This document shows, piece by piece, positions 25,159 to 36,053 of a stretch of DNA of 64,000 nucleotides (positions are counted from its first letter, which is position 1; each line of letters begins with the position of its first letter). Source of the stretch: Corallococcus sp. EGB (GTDB taxonomy: Bacteria > Myxococcota > Myxococcia > Myxococcales > Myxococcaceae); assembly GCF_019968905.1 (NCBI RefSeq), contig NZ_CP079946.1, positions 4,650,001 to 4,714,000 of the forward strand. The letters are read 5' to 3'. The translations under genes and the position numbers were made by a program. A model generated the notes under the pieces. That model had not been told where the DNA came from. It did not search any database and saw nothing but the letters and a program-made list of their open reading frames with translations.

Positions 25159-25839
25159 GTGGTTAGCTCATCAGCCATGGCAAGCAGTGTGCCTTCTGTC
25201 CAGGATGTGTCGGACCCTGTGGTGGGCGCGGCCCGCTACGACGCGGTTCCGCCCTTGATGGACAGCTTGCTGCACGACGTGCGCAACCCGCTCAACGCGC
25301 TCGCCATCCATCTCGAGGTGCTCACCGAGAAGCTCAAGGGTGAGTCCGGCCAGGTCCCGGCCACGCAGGAGAAGAACCTCAAGGCGATGCGCGAGCAGAT
25401 CGCCCGCGTGGACAGCCTGCTGAAGCTCTTCTCCGACTTCATCGTGTTCCGAGGGGCGGGGCCCTCCGGGGACGCGCCGCTGTCGGATGCCACCGGCAAG
25501 GCCCTGGACGTGCTCGGTCATGAGAGCCGCCGGCGCCGCCTGCAGGTCCAGCGCGTCATCGAGCCGGATGTGCAGGCCCGCATGGACGACACCACCGAGC
25601 TGGGGTTCTTCCTGGTGCAGGTGCTGATGCGCGCCTTCCAGCGCGCGGAGTCCGGCGCCACCGTGGTCGTCGCGGTCCGCGCCGAGGGCTCCGCGGCGGT
25701 GCTGGAGGTGGTGGACGGCTCCTCGGCGCCCGAGCGGGCGAGGGACACCGTCGCCGCGCTGACGCTCCGTGCGGCCCAGTTGGGCATCGAGTTCGTCGTC
25801 CAGGCGGGGACGTGCCGCCTCGTGTTTCCGCGCGCCTGA
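25159..25839 (+). CDS. Histidine-kinase-like protein with degenerate ATPase domain
   Basis: GTG at 25159 follows AGGAG by 6 bases; ATG at 25177 is the alternative. The 226-residue soluble protein has a HisKA-type phosphoacceptor helix (DSLLHDVRNPLNALAIHLE, His39) and a second dimerisation helix. The following domain has the size of HATPase_c, but the N-box is missing (GFFLVQVLMRAFQRAE has no Asn) and the G1 box is reduced to EVVDGSS. It may be a phosphotransfer or dimerisation partner rather than an active kinase. An NtrC-type regulator follows 73 bases downstream and is the likely partner. Confidence 0.7.
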   Translation: MVSSSAMASSVPSVQDVSDPVVGAARYDAVPPLMDSLLHDVRNPLNALAIHLEVLTEKLKGESGQVPATQEKNLKAMREQIARVDSLLKLFSDFIVFRGAGPSGDAPLSDATGKALDVLGHESRRRRLQVQRVIEPDVQARMDDTTELGFFLVQVLMRAFQRAESGATVVVAVRAEGSAAVLEVVDGSSAPERARDTVAALTLRAAQLGIEFVVQAGTCRLVFPRA

Positions 25840-25912
25840 GCTTTCCCCCTTCAGGGCGCGGACGGTCTTCCATCCGGTTTCATCACGCTTCATCGCAGTG
25901 GAGGTTTTCACC

Positions 25913-27352
<1,440 letters not shown>

Positions 27353-27689
27353 TCCGCCGCGGCTCCCCGGGGCGGGTGGACCGGCGGAGGCCGCCGCTGA
27401 CCTGACGGGTAGGCAGGAAGGCCCGGATTCCGGGCCCTTGGCAGGGCTCCTGGAGGGCGCGCACGGGGGCTCCCCAAGCCGGTTTAAACGGGCGGGGGAG
27501 GTCTCGAAAACCCCTGTCAATTCTTGACTTTTCCCCCCTGGACGGGGGATCCTCCGGGCCTCTCCCACCCGTTGGTGAGGGCCCGGCCGGGACGTGTCAC
27601 TTCGGGCCACGTCCGCCCCCCACGGGGCGGTTGTCCGACGTGAGTCATCTGGGGTGCCGCCGGGGGGGCACAAGGAAGGCCACAACGCA
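27353..27689. other. Intergenic region between the NtrC-type regulator and the ArsA gene
   Basis: The 337 bases hold a short hairpin GGCCCGG-ATT-CCGGGCC (27420-27436), a plausible terminator for the regulator, and a TTGACT at 27524-27529 that could be a -35 for the ATPase gene, though no -10 is visible at the right distance. The rest is GC-rich and shows no gene-like coding sequence on either strand. Confidence 0.4.
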
Positions 27690-29669
27690 ATGAGCGACGC
27701 GCGAGTTCTTCACTTCTTCGGCGGCAAGGGCGGGGTCGGCAAGACCACGCTTGCGGCAGCGTACGCGGTGAGGCTCTCCGAAGAAGTGCCCAAGCACCGG
27801 GTGCTGGTCGTCTCGTTGGATCCGGTGCAGTCCCTGTCGGACCTGGTGAAGAAGAAGCTGCCGGCGAAGCCCACCAAGCTGCAGGCGGGCAAGGGCGAGG
27901 GCGGCCTCTTCGGCGCGGAGTTGAACCCGCCCGCGCTGCTCAAGCCGTTCCTGGCGGAGTACCTGCCGGCGCTGGCGAAGGCGGCGGTGAAGGGCACGCA
28001 CCTGTCGGAAGAGGAGCTGGGCAAGCTCTACCAGCAGGCGGTGCCGGGGCTGGAGGAGCTGGTGGCGCTCTTCCACGTGGTGGACCTGCTGGACTCGGGT
28101 GACTTCGACCGCGTCGTCGTGGACACGGCGCCCACCAGCCACACGCTGCGCCTGTTCGATCTGCCGGCGCAGCTGCGCAAGTTCCTGGGCTTCGTGAAGG
28201 CGGGCCAGGACCGCGCCGCCCCGGCCCCCAGCGGCAAGGGCAAGAAGGCGGCGGCCGCCGCGGCGGCGGAGTCCTCGGGCGGCTTCCTGGAGCAGGTGGG
28301 CCAGAAGGCGGAGAAGCTGCTGGCGCTGCTGAAGGATCCGGCGCGCACGGCCTTCCACCTGGTGGCGCTGGCGGAGCCGGTGCCCGAAGCGCAGACGCGC
28401 ATGTACTTCACCCAGCTGCGCGAGCGCGGGCTGCCGGTGACGGAGGTGGTGGTCAACCAGGTGGAGGACCACCAGGGTTGCCCCGCGTGCCAGGGCCGCC
28501 GGGGCCTGCAGGCGCCGCACGTGCGCAAGTACCAGGCGCTGGACAAGAACGTGCCCGTGAACCTGCTGGGCCGCCGCGAGGTGGCGCCCCGGGGGCTGGA
28601 CGGGCTGAAGGAGTTCGCCAAGGAGTGGGCGGCGGGCAAGGAGACCAAGGCGCTGGAGTTCAGCGCGGCCGAAGGGCCTCCGGCGCTGGTGCGCGCCCCG
28701 TCCATGCCGCCCATCGCGGCGCCGCCGCTGCCTCCCACGCGGCTCATCTTCTTCGTGGGGCAGGGCGGGGTGGGCAAGTCCTCCTGCGCGGCCGCCGCGG
28801 CGGTGACGCTGACGGAGAAGGAGGGACCGGTGCTCCTCATCTCCACGGACCCCGCGCACTCGCTGTCGGACGTGCTGCAGAGCCGCCTGACGGACACCGA
28901 GACGCAGGTGAAGGGCACCAAGGGCCTGTACGCGCGCGAGCTGGACATGGCGGGGTGGTTCAACGCCCTGCGCAAGCGCCTGAAGGAGAAGGCGGAGAAG
29001 GCCTTCGAGGGCGCGCCCAAGGCGGGCAACGACGTGCCGGCGGACCTGCTCTACCTGCGCAACCTGCTGGAGTGCGCGCCCCCGGGCATCGACGAGCTGG
29101 CGGCCATGTCCGTGCTGACGGACGCGCTGGTGCAGGAGCGGTTCAAGCGCATCGTGGTGGACTCGTCGCCGCAGGTGATGAACGTCCGCGTGGTGGAGCT
29201 GGCGGATACGGCGAAGGCGTGGCTGGGCGCGCTGCACGGCATCCTCAACAAGCACCGGGCCAAGGGCCTGGGCGAGCTGGCGGATGAGCTGGCGGCGATG
29301 CTCAAGCACGTGAAGCGCTTCGAGGACGCGCTGGCGTCCCCCAGCGAGTCGCGCTTCGTGGTCGTCACGCGCGGCGAGGACCTGGCTGCGTCCCGCACCG
29401 AGCGGCTGGTGGAGTACCTCAAGGAGCGCAAGCTCCAGGTGGAGCGGGTGCTCGTCAACCGCGTGGGCCCCAAGTCCACCTGCGAGAAGTGCGAGAACCG
29501 CCGCAAGCTGGAGCTGAACGCGGCCAAGGCCATGGAGAAGAAGATTGGCCTGCCCGTGACGATGGCGCCCGCGCTGGGCCGTCACCCCGCGGGGCTGCGC
29601 GAGCTGAAGGCGTTCCGCACCGCCTGGTACGCCCTGTCCGCGCCGCCGGCGAAGATCAAGGCGGCCTGA
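27690..29669 (+). CDS. Tandem ArsA/GET3-family ATPase
   Basis: The ATG at 27690 (MSDARVLHFFGGKGGVGKTT) gives 659 residues made of two homologous ATPase halves. Deviant Walker A loops are GGKGGVGKTT (residues 11-20) and GQGGVGKSS (about 357-365); each half has a signature Asp (VVVDTAPTSH; IVVDSSPQVM) and a CxxC (GCPACQGRR and TCEKCENRR), as in GET3-like proteins. An Ala/Lys-rich linker sits near residue 190. ArsA pumps work with ArsB, but no arsR, arsB or arsC is nearby, and the CxxC pairs point instead to a GET3-like or unknown chaperone ATPase. Function unresolved. Confidence 0.82.
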   Translation: MSDARVLHFFGGKGGVGKTTLAAAYAVRLSEEVPKHRVLVVSLDPVQSLSDLVKKKLPAKPTKLQAGKGEGGLFGAELNPPALLKPFLAEYLPALAKAAVKGTHLSEEELGKLYQQAVPGLEELVALFHVVDLLDSGDFDRVVVDTAPTSHTLRLFDLPAQLRKFLGFVKAGQDRAAPAPSGKGKKAAAAAAAESSGGFLEQVGQKAEKLLALLKDPARTAFHLVALAEPVPEAQTRMYFTQLRERGLPVTEVVVNQVEDHQGCPACQGRRGLQAPHVRKYQALDKNVPVNLLGRREVAPRGLDGLKEFAKEWAAGKETKALEFSAAEGPPALVRAPSMPPIAAPPLPPTRLIFFVGQGGVGKSSCAAAAAVTLTEKEGPVLLISTDPAHSLSDVLQSRLTDTETQVKGTKGLYARELDMAGWFNALRKRLKEKAEKAFEGAPKAGNDVPADLLYLRNLLECAPPGIDELAAMSVLTDALVQERFKRIVVDSSPQVMNVRVVELADTAKAWLGALHGILNKHRAKGLGELADELAAMLKHVKRFEDALASPSESRFVVVTRGEDLAASRTERLVEYLKERKLQVERVLVNRVGPKSTCEKCENRRKLELNAAKAMEKKIGLPVTMAPALGRHPAGLRELKAFRTAWYALSAPPAKIKAA

Positions 29670-29690
29670 CGCCGTGATTGCCGTGCGCCC

Positions 29691-30158
29691 CTAGTGGGGC
29701 CCCGGAATGAGCTGGGACAGGGGCAGCCGGTGGGGATACGCCCGCCGCGCCTGCTCCAGCAGGTCCAGGGCGCTCGCCTTGAGTGAGCGCCCCGTCGGGG
29801 CTTCCGGCACCGCGAGGTGCTGATGGAGCACCCATCCTGGCCCCAGGAGCATCAGCGCCACCGCCGGCACGATGCACAGGGTCACCGCCACGCTGGCGCC
29901 GCCCACCGTGCCCAGCACGCGCAGCACCGGGGACGCCTGGATGCGCGGGCGCTGCAGGGCCGCGAGGATGCGCGCGAAGAGGGCGCCGCCCATGAGCCCC
30001 AGCACCGTGGCGAGCAGCCAGCTCAGGCCGCCCACCGGAGTGCCCAGCACCGGCTCCAGCAGCCGCGGCGCGGCGGCTCCCAGCATGAAGGCGAGGACGA
30101 CGGGGGCAGCCGCGATCATGGCGACGAGCCCCCAGTGTCTTGCGTTGAGTCGGTGCAC
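29691..30158 (-). CDS. Predicted membrane protein, unknown function
   Basis: GTG at 30158, directly preceded by a GGGGGAAG ribosome site, gives 155 residues. There are about three membrane helices (GLVAMIAAAPVVLAFMLGAA; GGLSWLLATVLGLMGGALFA; TVGGASVAVTLCIVPAVALM) and a short soluble C-terminal segment. No family is recognised. It converges on the ATPase gene with 21 bases between stops. Confidence 0.6.
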   Translation of the reverse strand: MHRLNARHWGLVAMIAAAPVVLAFMLGAAAPRLLEPVLGTPVGGLSWLLATVLGLMGGALFARILAALQRPRIQASPVLRVLGTVGGASVAVTLCIVPAVALMLLGPGWVLHQHLAVPEAPTGRSLKASALDLLEQARRAYPHRLPLSQLIPGPH

Positions 30159-30265
30159 TGCTTCCCCCCGTTCCGCTCCCCCGGGGAAGCTGCGCACCGG
30201 CGAGGACGCGTGCCAGGGCGGCGCCCCCTCGGGGTGTGCAGGCGTGAACGGGTCGTCACTTCACG

Positions 30266-30958
30266 TCAGGCGTCACACTCCGACGGACTGTCGGTGAAGG
30301 TGCCCAGGGGCTCCGGGAAGGTGAGGGCGCCGCCCGCGCCGAGGGTCCCGGTGACGGGCGCGCTCCCCGGGAGCTTCACCTCCACCGTGCGGCCCCGGAC
30401 GGTGTACGTGCCCGGGGTCCGCGACTCGTGAGCCGAGCCGGAGGCGTCCACGTCCTTCTTCCAGAGCTCCACGCGGCCTGCGTCCTGGAACTTCAGGGTC
30501 CGGGTGGTGCCGTAGACGCCCACGCCGGGGCCGTACCAGGACACCGCCCTGAGGAGGGCCGGCACGTCGGCCTCCTTCTCCGGGGTGCGGCCCAGCAGCT
30601 TCTGCCATCCCAGCGTGTCCCGGATGACGTCCAGGTCCCGGTCGTCCTTCGCCCGCTGGAGGCGGCGCGGGTCCAGGCGCACGGCGGTGGCCAGCTTCTC
30701 CACGATGACGTCGCGGTGGGCGCCGTACTCGCAGACCTTGCCCTGCTTGCGCAGGACGCCCAGGGTGGCGGCGGCGTTGTAGTGGGCCAGGGCATAGTCC
30801 GGGGTGGCCCGTGCAGCCTCCTGGAACTTCTCCAGGGCCTGGCCGTAGCGGCCGGACTGGTAGAGGCGGAACCCCTGCGTGTTGAGGGCCCGGCCGGAAG
30901 GGGGCCCGGCGGGAGCGGCGGACAGCGTCACGGCCAGCAGGGACAGGGCAAGGACCAT
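30266..30958 (-). CDS. Secreted TPR-containing protein
   Basis: A 230-residue protein with a cleavable signal peptide (MVLALSLLAVTLSAAPA) and a tetratricopeptide unit at about 25-60 (ALNTQGFRLYQSGRYGQALE), plus a second partial one. The C-terminal half is beta-rich (VYGTTRTLKFQDAGRVELWK, then YTVRGRTVEVKLPG) and resembles small periplasmic lipocalin-like sheets. It is divergent from accA across 92 bases. Role unknown. Confidence 0.7.
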   Translation of the reverse strand: MVLALSLLAVTLSAAPAGPPSGRALNTQGFRLYQSGRYGQALEKFQEAARATPDYALAHYNAAATLGVLRKQGKVCEYGAHRDVIVEKLATAVRLDPRRLQRAKDDRDLDVIRDTLGWQKLLGRTPEKEADVPALLRAVSWYGPGVGVYGTTRTLKFQDAGRVELWKKDVDASGSAHESRTPGTYTVRGRTVEVKLPGSAPVTGTLGAGGALTFPEPLGTFTDSPSECDA

Positions 30959-31050
30959 GTTTCACCAGACGGGCGGCCCCCCTGGACATTCCAGGGGTGC
31001 GTAACCGCTTGCGCGTTGATTGGCCTGAACCCTGGTGCTAGTTCGGCGCC

Positions 31051-32019
31051 ATGGCAACCGGCATTGGCTACGCGCTCGACTTCGAGCGCCCGCTCATCGA
31101 GCTGGAAAAGAAGATCGAGGAGCTCAAGGCCCTCTCCACCAGCGGATCCGTGGACTTCTCCTCGGAGATCTCGAAGCTGGAGAAGAAGGCGAAGAAGCTC
31201 CAGTCGGAGATCTTCAGCGACCTGTCCCGCTGGCAGGTGGTGCAGCTGTCGCGGCACAGCGCGCGCCCGTACTTCCTGGACTACGTCCAGCACCTCTTCA
31301 CGGACTTCTTCGAGATGTGCGGCGACCGGCACTTCGGCGAGGACCCGTCCATCGTCGGAGGCTTCGCGCGCTTCGATGGCAAGACGGTGATGGTCATCGG
31401 GCACCAGAAGGGGCGCAACACCAAGGAGAACATGGCGCGCAACTTCGGCATGCCGCGCCCGGAGGGCTACCGCAAGGCGCGCCGGCTGATGGAGCTGGCC
31501 GAGCGGATGGAGAAGCCCATCCTCACCTTCGTGGACACGCCGGGCGCGTACCCGGGCATCGGCGCGGAGGAGCGTGGCCAGGCGGAGGCCATCGCCATGA
31601 ACCTGGAGGTCATGAGCCGCCTGCGCGTGCCCATCATCTCCACCGTGGTGGGCGAGGGCGGCTCCGGTGGCGCGCTGGCCATCGGCGTGGGCAACCGCGT
31701 GCTGATGTTCCAGAACAGCGTCTACTCCGTCATCTCCCCGGAGGGCTGCGCCTCCATCCTCTTCCGCGACGCGACCAAGGCGGACAAGGCCGCGGACGCG
31801 ATGCGCCCCACGGCGCAGGACCTGCTGGAGATGAAGATCATCGACGAGGTGATTCCGGAGCCTCCGGGCGGCGCGCACCGCGACCCGGCCAAGGCGGCGG
31901 AAGCGCTGGGCAAGGCCCTGCGCAAGCACCTGGGGCAGCTGGCGGAGCTGAAGCCGGACGCGCTGGTGCGCGACCGCTACGACAAGTTCCGCGCACTCGG
32001 CATGTTCTCCGGCAAGTAG
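31051..32019 (+). CDS. accA: Acetyl-CoA carboxylase carboxyltransferase subunit alpha
   Basis: A 322-residue protein with the AccA order: N-terminal coiled coil (FERPLIELEKKIEELKAL), FFEMCGDRHFGEDPSIVGG, IGHQKGRNTKEN, FGMPRPEGYRKA, the crotonase-fold oxyanion segments DTPGAYPGIGAEERGQAEA and VVGEGGSGGALAIGVGN, and the terminal helices. With AccD it transfers carboxyl from biotin to acetyl-CoA, the first step in fatty acid synthesis. It is followed 12 bases later by hisC, probably as one operon with cmk. Confidence 0.97.
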   Translation: MATGIGYALDFERPLIELEKKIEELKALSTSGSVDFSSEISKLEKKAKKLQSEIFSDLSRWQVVQLSRHSARPYFLDYVQHLFTDFFEMCGDRHFGEDPSIVGGFARFDGKTVMVIGHQKGRNTKENMARNFGMPRPEGYRKARRLMELAERMEKPILTFVDTPGAYPGIGAEERGQAEAIAMNLEVMSRLRVPIISTVVGEGGSGGALAIGVGNRVLMFQNSVYSVISPEGCASILFRDATKADKAADAMRPTAQDLLEMKIIDEVIPEPPGGAHRDPAKAAEALGKALRKHLGQLAELKPDALVRDRYDKFRALGMFSGK

Positions 32020-32031
32020 GGGCTCCTTCCC

Positions 32032-33123
32032 ATGCGACCGCTCGTTCCTTCCTACGTCGAGACGCTCAAGGCCTACGTTCCGGGCAAGCCCATCGAGGAG
32101 ACCGAGCGGGAGTACGGCCTCAAGGGCGTCATCAAGCTGGCCTCCAACGAGAACCCGCTGGGCCCGTCGCCCCGCGCGGTGGAGGCCATGCGCAACGCGG
32201 CGGCCCAGGTGAACCTCTACCCGGACGCCACGAGCTTCCACCTGGTGCGCCGGCTTGCCGCGCACCTGGGCGTGAAGCCCGAGGAGGTCGTGCTCGGCAG
32301 CGGCTCCAACGAGCTGATCGAGCTGCTCATCCGCACGTTCACGACGCCGGAGGAGGAGCTCCTCCTGTGCAAGGGCTCGTTCCCGGCGTACCGCATCTCC
32401 GCGCAGGCGCACGGGCGGGCGTTCGTGGAGGTGCCCATGCGCGAGGGATTCCGCTACGACCTGGAGGCCATGGCCCGCGCCGTCACGCCGCGCACGCGCA
32501 TGGTGTTCCTGGCCAACCCGGACAACCCCACGGGCACCACGTTCGGGCGCAAGGACCTGGAGGCGTTCCTCCAGGCGGTGCCCAAGGACGTGCTCGTCGT
32601 CCACGACGAGGCCTACGCGGAGTTCGTGGACTGGCCCGGCTACGCGAGCGCCGTGGAGCTGTTCCACGCGTACCCGAACCTCGTGGGGCTGCGCACCTTC
32701 AGCAAGATCCACGGGCTGGCCGGCATCCGGCTGGGCTCGGCGGTGATGGACGCGAAGCTCGCGGGCTACGTGCACCGCACGCGCATGCCGTTCAACCTGA
32801 CGACGGTGGCGCAGGCGGCGGGCATGGCCGCGCTGGAGGACACGGCGCACGTGGAGCGCACGCGGGAGAACAACCGCGTGGGCCTGCGCTACTTCGGTGA
32901 GGAGCTGCCGAAGCTGGGGCTCACCCTGACGGACAGCCACGCGAACTTCGTCTTCGTGGACTGCCACCGTCCGTCCGCGGAGGTGTACGAGCAGCTCCTG
33001 CGCCGGGGCGTCATCGTGCGGCCCATGGCGGGCAACGGCCACCCGACGTGCCTGCGCATCTCCGTGGGCACGCCCCAGGAGAACGCGCGCTGCGTGGCCG
33101 CGCTCAAGGAGGTCCTCTCGTGA
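32032..33123 (+). CDS. hisC: Histidinol-phosphate aminotransferase
   Basis: A 363-residue fold-type I aminotransferase: KLASNENPLGPSP near the start, PDNPTGT, VHDEAYAEF with the PLP-pyridine Asp, and the PLP lysine in RTFSKIHGLAGIRLG. The C-terminus has RPMAGNGHPTCLRISVGTP. It converts imidazole-acetol phosphate to histidinol phosphate. It lies away from the other his genes, between accA and cmk, with 12 bases to accA and a GTGA overlap to cmk. Paralogues can also serve aromatic amino acids; HisC is the best call. Confidence 0.92.
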   Translation: MRPLVPSYVETLKAYVPGKPIEETEREYGLKGVIKLASNENPLGPSPRAVEAMRNAAAQVNLYPDATSFHLVRRLAAHLGVKPEEVVLGSGSNELIELLIRTFTTPEEELLLCKGSFPAYRISAQAHGRAFVEVPMREGFRYDLEAMARAVTPRTRMVFLANPDNPTGTTFGRKDLEAFLQAVPKDVLVVHDEAYAEFVDWPGYASAVELFHAYPNLVGLRTFSKIHGLAGIRLGSAVMDAKLAGYVHRTRMPFNLTTVAQAAGMAALEDTAHVERTRENNRVGLRYFGEELPKLGLTLTDSHANFVFVDCHRPSAEVYEQLLRRGVIVRPMAGNGHPTCLRISVGTPQENARCVAALKEVLS

Positions 33124-33815
33124 GCGCTCGGCCGTTCATCGTCGCCATCGACGGGCCGGCCGGGGCGGGCAAGTCCTCCGTGTCCAAGCTGCTCGCGCGG
33201 CGGCTGGGCTTCGCGCTGGTGGACACGGGCGCCATCTACCGCTGCGTGGCGCTGATGGCCTCGCGCGAGGGCATCGCCTTCGACGACGACGCGAAGCTGG
33301 GCGAGCTGCTCGGGCGCGTGCGCATCCACTTCCAGGTGGTGGGCGAGGAGAACCACGTCTTCCTGGGCGGCGAGGACGTGTCGGGGGAAATCCGCACGCC
33401 GCCCATCTCCATGGGCGCGTCGCAGGTGTCCGGGCGGCCGGTGGTGCGCGCGGGGCTCTTGGCGCTCCAGCGGCGGCTGGCGCTGGAGGCTCCGACGGGC
33501 GCCATCCTGGAGGGCCGGGACATCGGCACGGTGGTGTTCCCGGACGCGGACGTGAAGTTCTTCCTCCAGGCGGACCCGGAGGTCCGGGCGCGCCGCCGCT
33601 TCGAAGAGCTCTTCCAGAAAGGCGTGGACAGCAGCCTGGAGGGCGTCCTCCAGGACCAGACGCGCCGCGACGCCGCGGACTCCGGCCGCGAGGTCGCGCC
33701 CCTGAAGCCCGCCGAGGACGCGGTGCACGTGGACTCCAGCAGCATGCCGCTGTCGGAGGTCGTGCAGTCGCTGGAGCACGAAATCGAGCGCCGGCGGGCT
33801 TCGCGCGGCGCCTGA
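33120..33815 (+). CDS. cmk: Cytidylate kinase
   Basis: GTG at 33120 overlaps the hisC stop as GTGA and gives 231 residues. The P-loop AIDGPAGAGKSSVSK, ARRLGFALVDTGAIYRCVAL, ILEGRDIGTVVFPDADVKFF and the terminal VHVDSSSMP are diagnostic of Cmk. It phosphorylates CMP and dCMP in nucleotide salvage. Last gene of the accA-hisC-cmk run, convergent with the transglycosylase gene 15 bases on. Confidence 0.95.
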   Translation: MSARPFIVAIDGPAGAGKSSVSKLLARRLGFALVDTGAIYRCVALMASREGIAFDDDAKLGELLGRVRIHFQVVGEENHVFLGGEDVSGEIRTPPISMGASQVSGRPVVRAGLLALQRRLALEAPTGAILEGRDIGTVVFPDADVKFFLQADPEVRARRRFEELFQKGVDSSLEGVLQDQTRRDAADSGREVAPLKPAEDAVHVDSSSMPLSEVVQSLEHEIERRRASRGA

Positions 33816-33830
33816 GCCGTCACCCGGGCA

Positions 33831-35966
33831 TCAGAAGCCGACGCCGTCCGTGGTGGGGGCGGGGACGCTCATGGCCAGCCGGGCCTCGGTGCCGTTCTTC
33901 TCGTAGAAGCGGTGGTAGAGGTACAGGTCCGCCAGCACCTGCTTCACGTAGCCGCGCGTCTCCCGGTACGGGATGGACTCCACGAACAGGTCCAGGGGCA
34001 TGCTGCCGCGCTCCTGCGCCCACCGCACCGCCGCCTTGGGCCCCGCGTTGTAGGCCGCCGCCGCGAGCGCCGGGTGCGCGAAGCGCTTCATCAGCTGCGA
34101 CAGGTACCACGCGCCGTAGCGGATGTTGCGCTCCGGGGCGAAGAGGTCCGCCGGGGCGGGCGCGGGCTCCGCCATCTTCAGGGCGATCGCCGTCGCCGTG
34201 GGCGGGATGATCTGCATGAGGCCGCGTGCGTCCGCCGCGCTCATGACCTCCGGCCTGAAGGCGCTCTCACGACGCATGATGGCCCACACGAGGAACGGAT
34301 CCAGCGCCTGCCGCGTGGCCTCGGTCTCCACCGCCTGGGCGAACGCGCGCGGGTAGAACGCGGCCAGCGCGTCCGGGGCCTTGGACCCGAAGGCGCGGCC
34401 CCAGAGGTAGCGCGCCGCCACCACGTGCGCGTGGCCGAACTCCCCCAACTGCAGGAGCGCGTGCGCGAACGGCAGCGCCTGGTCCGCGGAGCGCAGGTCC
34501 GACACGCGCGACTGCACCTCGTCCGCAGCGTCGCGGAAGAGGCCCGCGCGCGTCAGCGCCACCGCCAGCTCCAGCTCCGGCGGGCGGGGGAGGGTGAGCT
34601 GCTTCGGAGGCTGTGGGAAGGCCTCCGGCGGCGTGCGCCCCGATTCGCGCAGGCGCTCCGTGGCGAGCAGCGCGTAGAACGACGCGGGCGCCGCGGTGAT
34701 GACCGCTTCGTAGGCGGGCCCCACGGACGCCGCCTTGCCGCCGGACAGCTCCTCCGTGCGCGCCATCCAGTAGCGGGCCTGCGGCGCCAGGGACGTCTTC
34801 GGGTAGGCCGTCACCAGGTCGTCCAGCGCCTGGCGCGCCTTCGCGTACTGCTCCAGCCGGATGTGCGCGAGGGCTCGGAACCACATCGCCTCATCGCGGC
34901 GGCGTGAGCCCTTGTAGCGCTTCTCGTAGTCGGCGAAGGACTTCGCCGCGTCCTCGAAGCGGCTGCCCTGCAAATCCAACCACGCGGCGAAGAACGCGCC
35001 TTCCTCACCCGCCGCCTGGGACGGATAGGCCTTGTCCAGCGCCGCCATCAGCTTGCGCGCCTTCTCGTTGTCGTCCGAGCGCAGCGCCCGGCGCGCCACC
35101 ACCAGCGCGGCCTCCGCGGCGATGGCCGGCGGCCCCTTGCGCGCCACCGCGAGCGCCTTCTCCGCGTCCTCGCGCTTGCCGAGCGCGAAGAGCACCTGCG
35201 CGCGCAGCAGCGCCACCTGCGCCTGGGCGGGAGCGCCCTTCACCAGCCCCCGCTTCTCCGCCGTGGCCAGCTCCTCCTCGGCGCGCTTCGCCGCGTCGCT
35301 GGAGAGGAATCCCCTGGCGCGCTGGAGGTGCTCGGGGAGGGTGAGCGTCACCGGGGGCTTCAGCGCGGCCAGCTGCTCCAACGCCGCGTCCGCGTACGGG
35401 TGGGTGGGGAAGCGCAGCGCCACCGACTTCAGGTCCGCGCGAAGGCCCGCCGCGTTGCCGGTGGCCGCGCGCGTCTGGGCGCGCTGGAAGAGCAGCTCCG
35501 GGGTGGGCTGCGCCGCCGCCGCGGACTCCAGCACCGGGGCCGCGTCCTTGGGGCGGTGGGCGTCCAACAGGGACTCCCCCAGGCGGGCGCGGGCACGTAC
35601 GGCGAGGGCCGGGGAGGCCTTCTCCAGGGCCCGCTCGAAGTCCTTCGCCGCGCCGTCGGGGTCGCCCGAGTAGAAGCGCGCCTGTCCCAGGTAGAAGGCA
35701 TGGAAGGACTCCAGGGGCGCGGGGGCCGCGTGCCGGGTGAGCAGGTCCCGGGCCAGGGCCGCGTCCCCGTCCGAAAGGACGAGCGTGCCAGCGAGCAGGC
35801 CCAGCCTCCCCGCATCCGGGCACTTCGCCTGCTCGCAGGTCGCGAGCTCCGCCTGGGCGAGCGCCGCCGCGTCGGACCGGTGCAGCCGGACGGCCTCGAG
35901 TGTCGTGGGGGATTGCCCCAGCGCCACCCCCGCCACCCAACCCGCCACCCAGCCGGTCCAACTCAT
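33831..35966 (-). CDS. Soluble lytic murein transglycosylase, Slt70-like
   Basis: A 711-residue exported protein (short signal segment MSWTGWVAGWVAGVALG). Residues 20-500 are helical repeats of the TPR/superhelix kind (ALEKASPALAVRARARLGES, FADYEKRYKGSRRRDEAMWF). The C-terminal SLT domain has catalytic Glu in WAIMRRESAFRPEV, SAADARGLMQIIPPTA, and LAAAAYNAGPKAA. It cleaves peptidoglycan to anhydro-muropeptides during wall turnover. It is larger than E. coli Slt70 (about 645). Divergent from the small Cys-rich gene. Confidence 0.92.
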   Translation of the reverse strand: MSWTGWVAGWVAGVALGQSPTTLEAVRLHRSDAAALAQAELATCEQAKCPDAGRLGLLAGTLVLSDGDAALARDLLTRHAAPAPLESFHAFYLGQARFYSGDPDGAAKDFERALEKASPALAVRARARLGESLLDAHRPKDAAPVLESAAAAQPTPELLFQRAQTRAATGNAAGLRADLKSVALRFPTHPYADAALEQLAALKPPVTLTLPEHLQRARGFLSSDAAKRAEEELATAEKRGLVKGAPAQAQVALLRAQVLFALGKREDAEKALAVARKGPPAIAAEAALVVARRALRSDDNEKARKLMAALDKAYPSQAAGEEGAFFAAWLDLQGSRFEDAAKSFADYEKRYKGSRRRDEAMWFRALAHIRLEQYAKARQALDDLVTAYPKTSLAPQARYWMARTEELSGGKAASVGPAYEAVITAAPASFYALLATERLRESGRTPPEAFPQPPKQLTLPRPPELELAVALTRAGLFRDAADEVQSRVSDLRSADQALPFAHALLQLGEFGHAHVVAARYLWGRAFGSKAPDALAAFYPRAFAQAVETEATRQALDPFLVWAIMRRESAFRPEVMSAADARGLMQIIPPTATAIALKMAEPAPAPADLFAPERNIRYGAWYLSQLMKRFAHPALAAAAYNAGPKAAVRWAQERGSMPLDLFVESIPYRETRGYVKQVLADLYLYHRFYEKNGTEARLAMSVPAPTTDGVGF

Positions 35967-36053
35967 GAGATTCTTCCTTTCAATTCGCGGCCTTGCGGCT
36001 CCGGAACGAGAGATTTGCAGTCGACATTCCCCACCAGGTGGGCGGGGGTCGGT

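Noticed and set aside
27690-29669. An arsenic efflux operon
   Set aside because: The ATPase resembles ArsA but no arsR, arsB, acr3, arsC or arsD is adjacent, and the CxxC pairs fit GET3 as well.
30928-33042. A 704-residue minus-strand frame opposite accA and hisC
   Set aside because: It spans two well-supported genes on the plus strand and has shadow composition.
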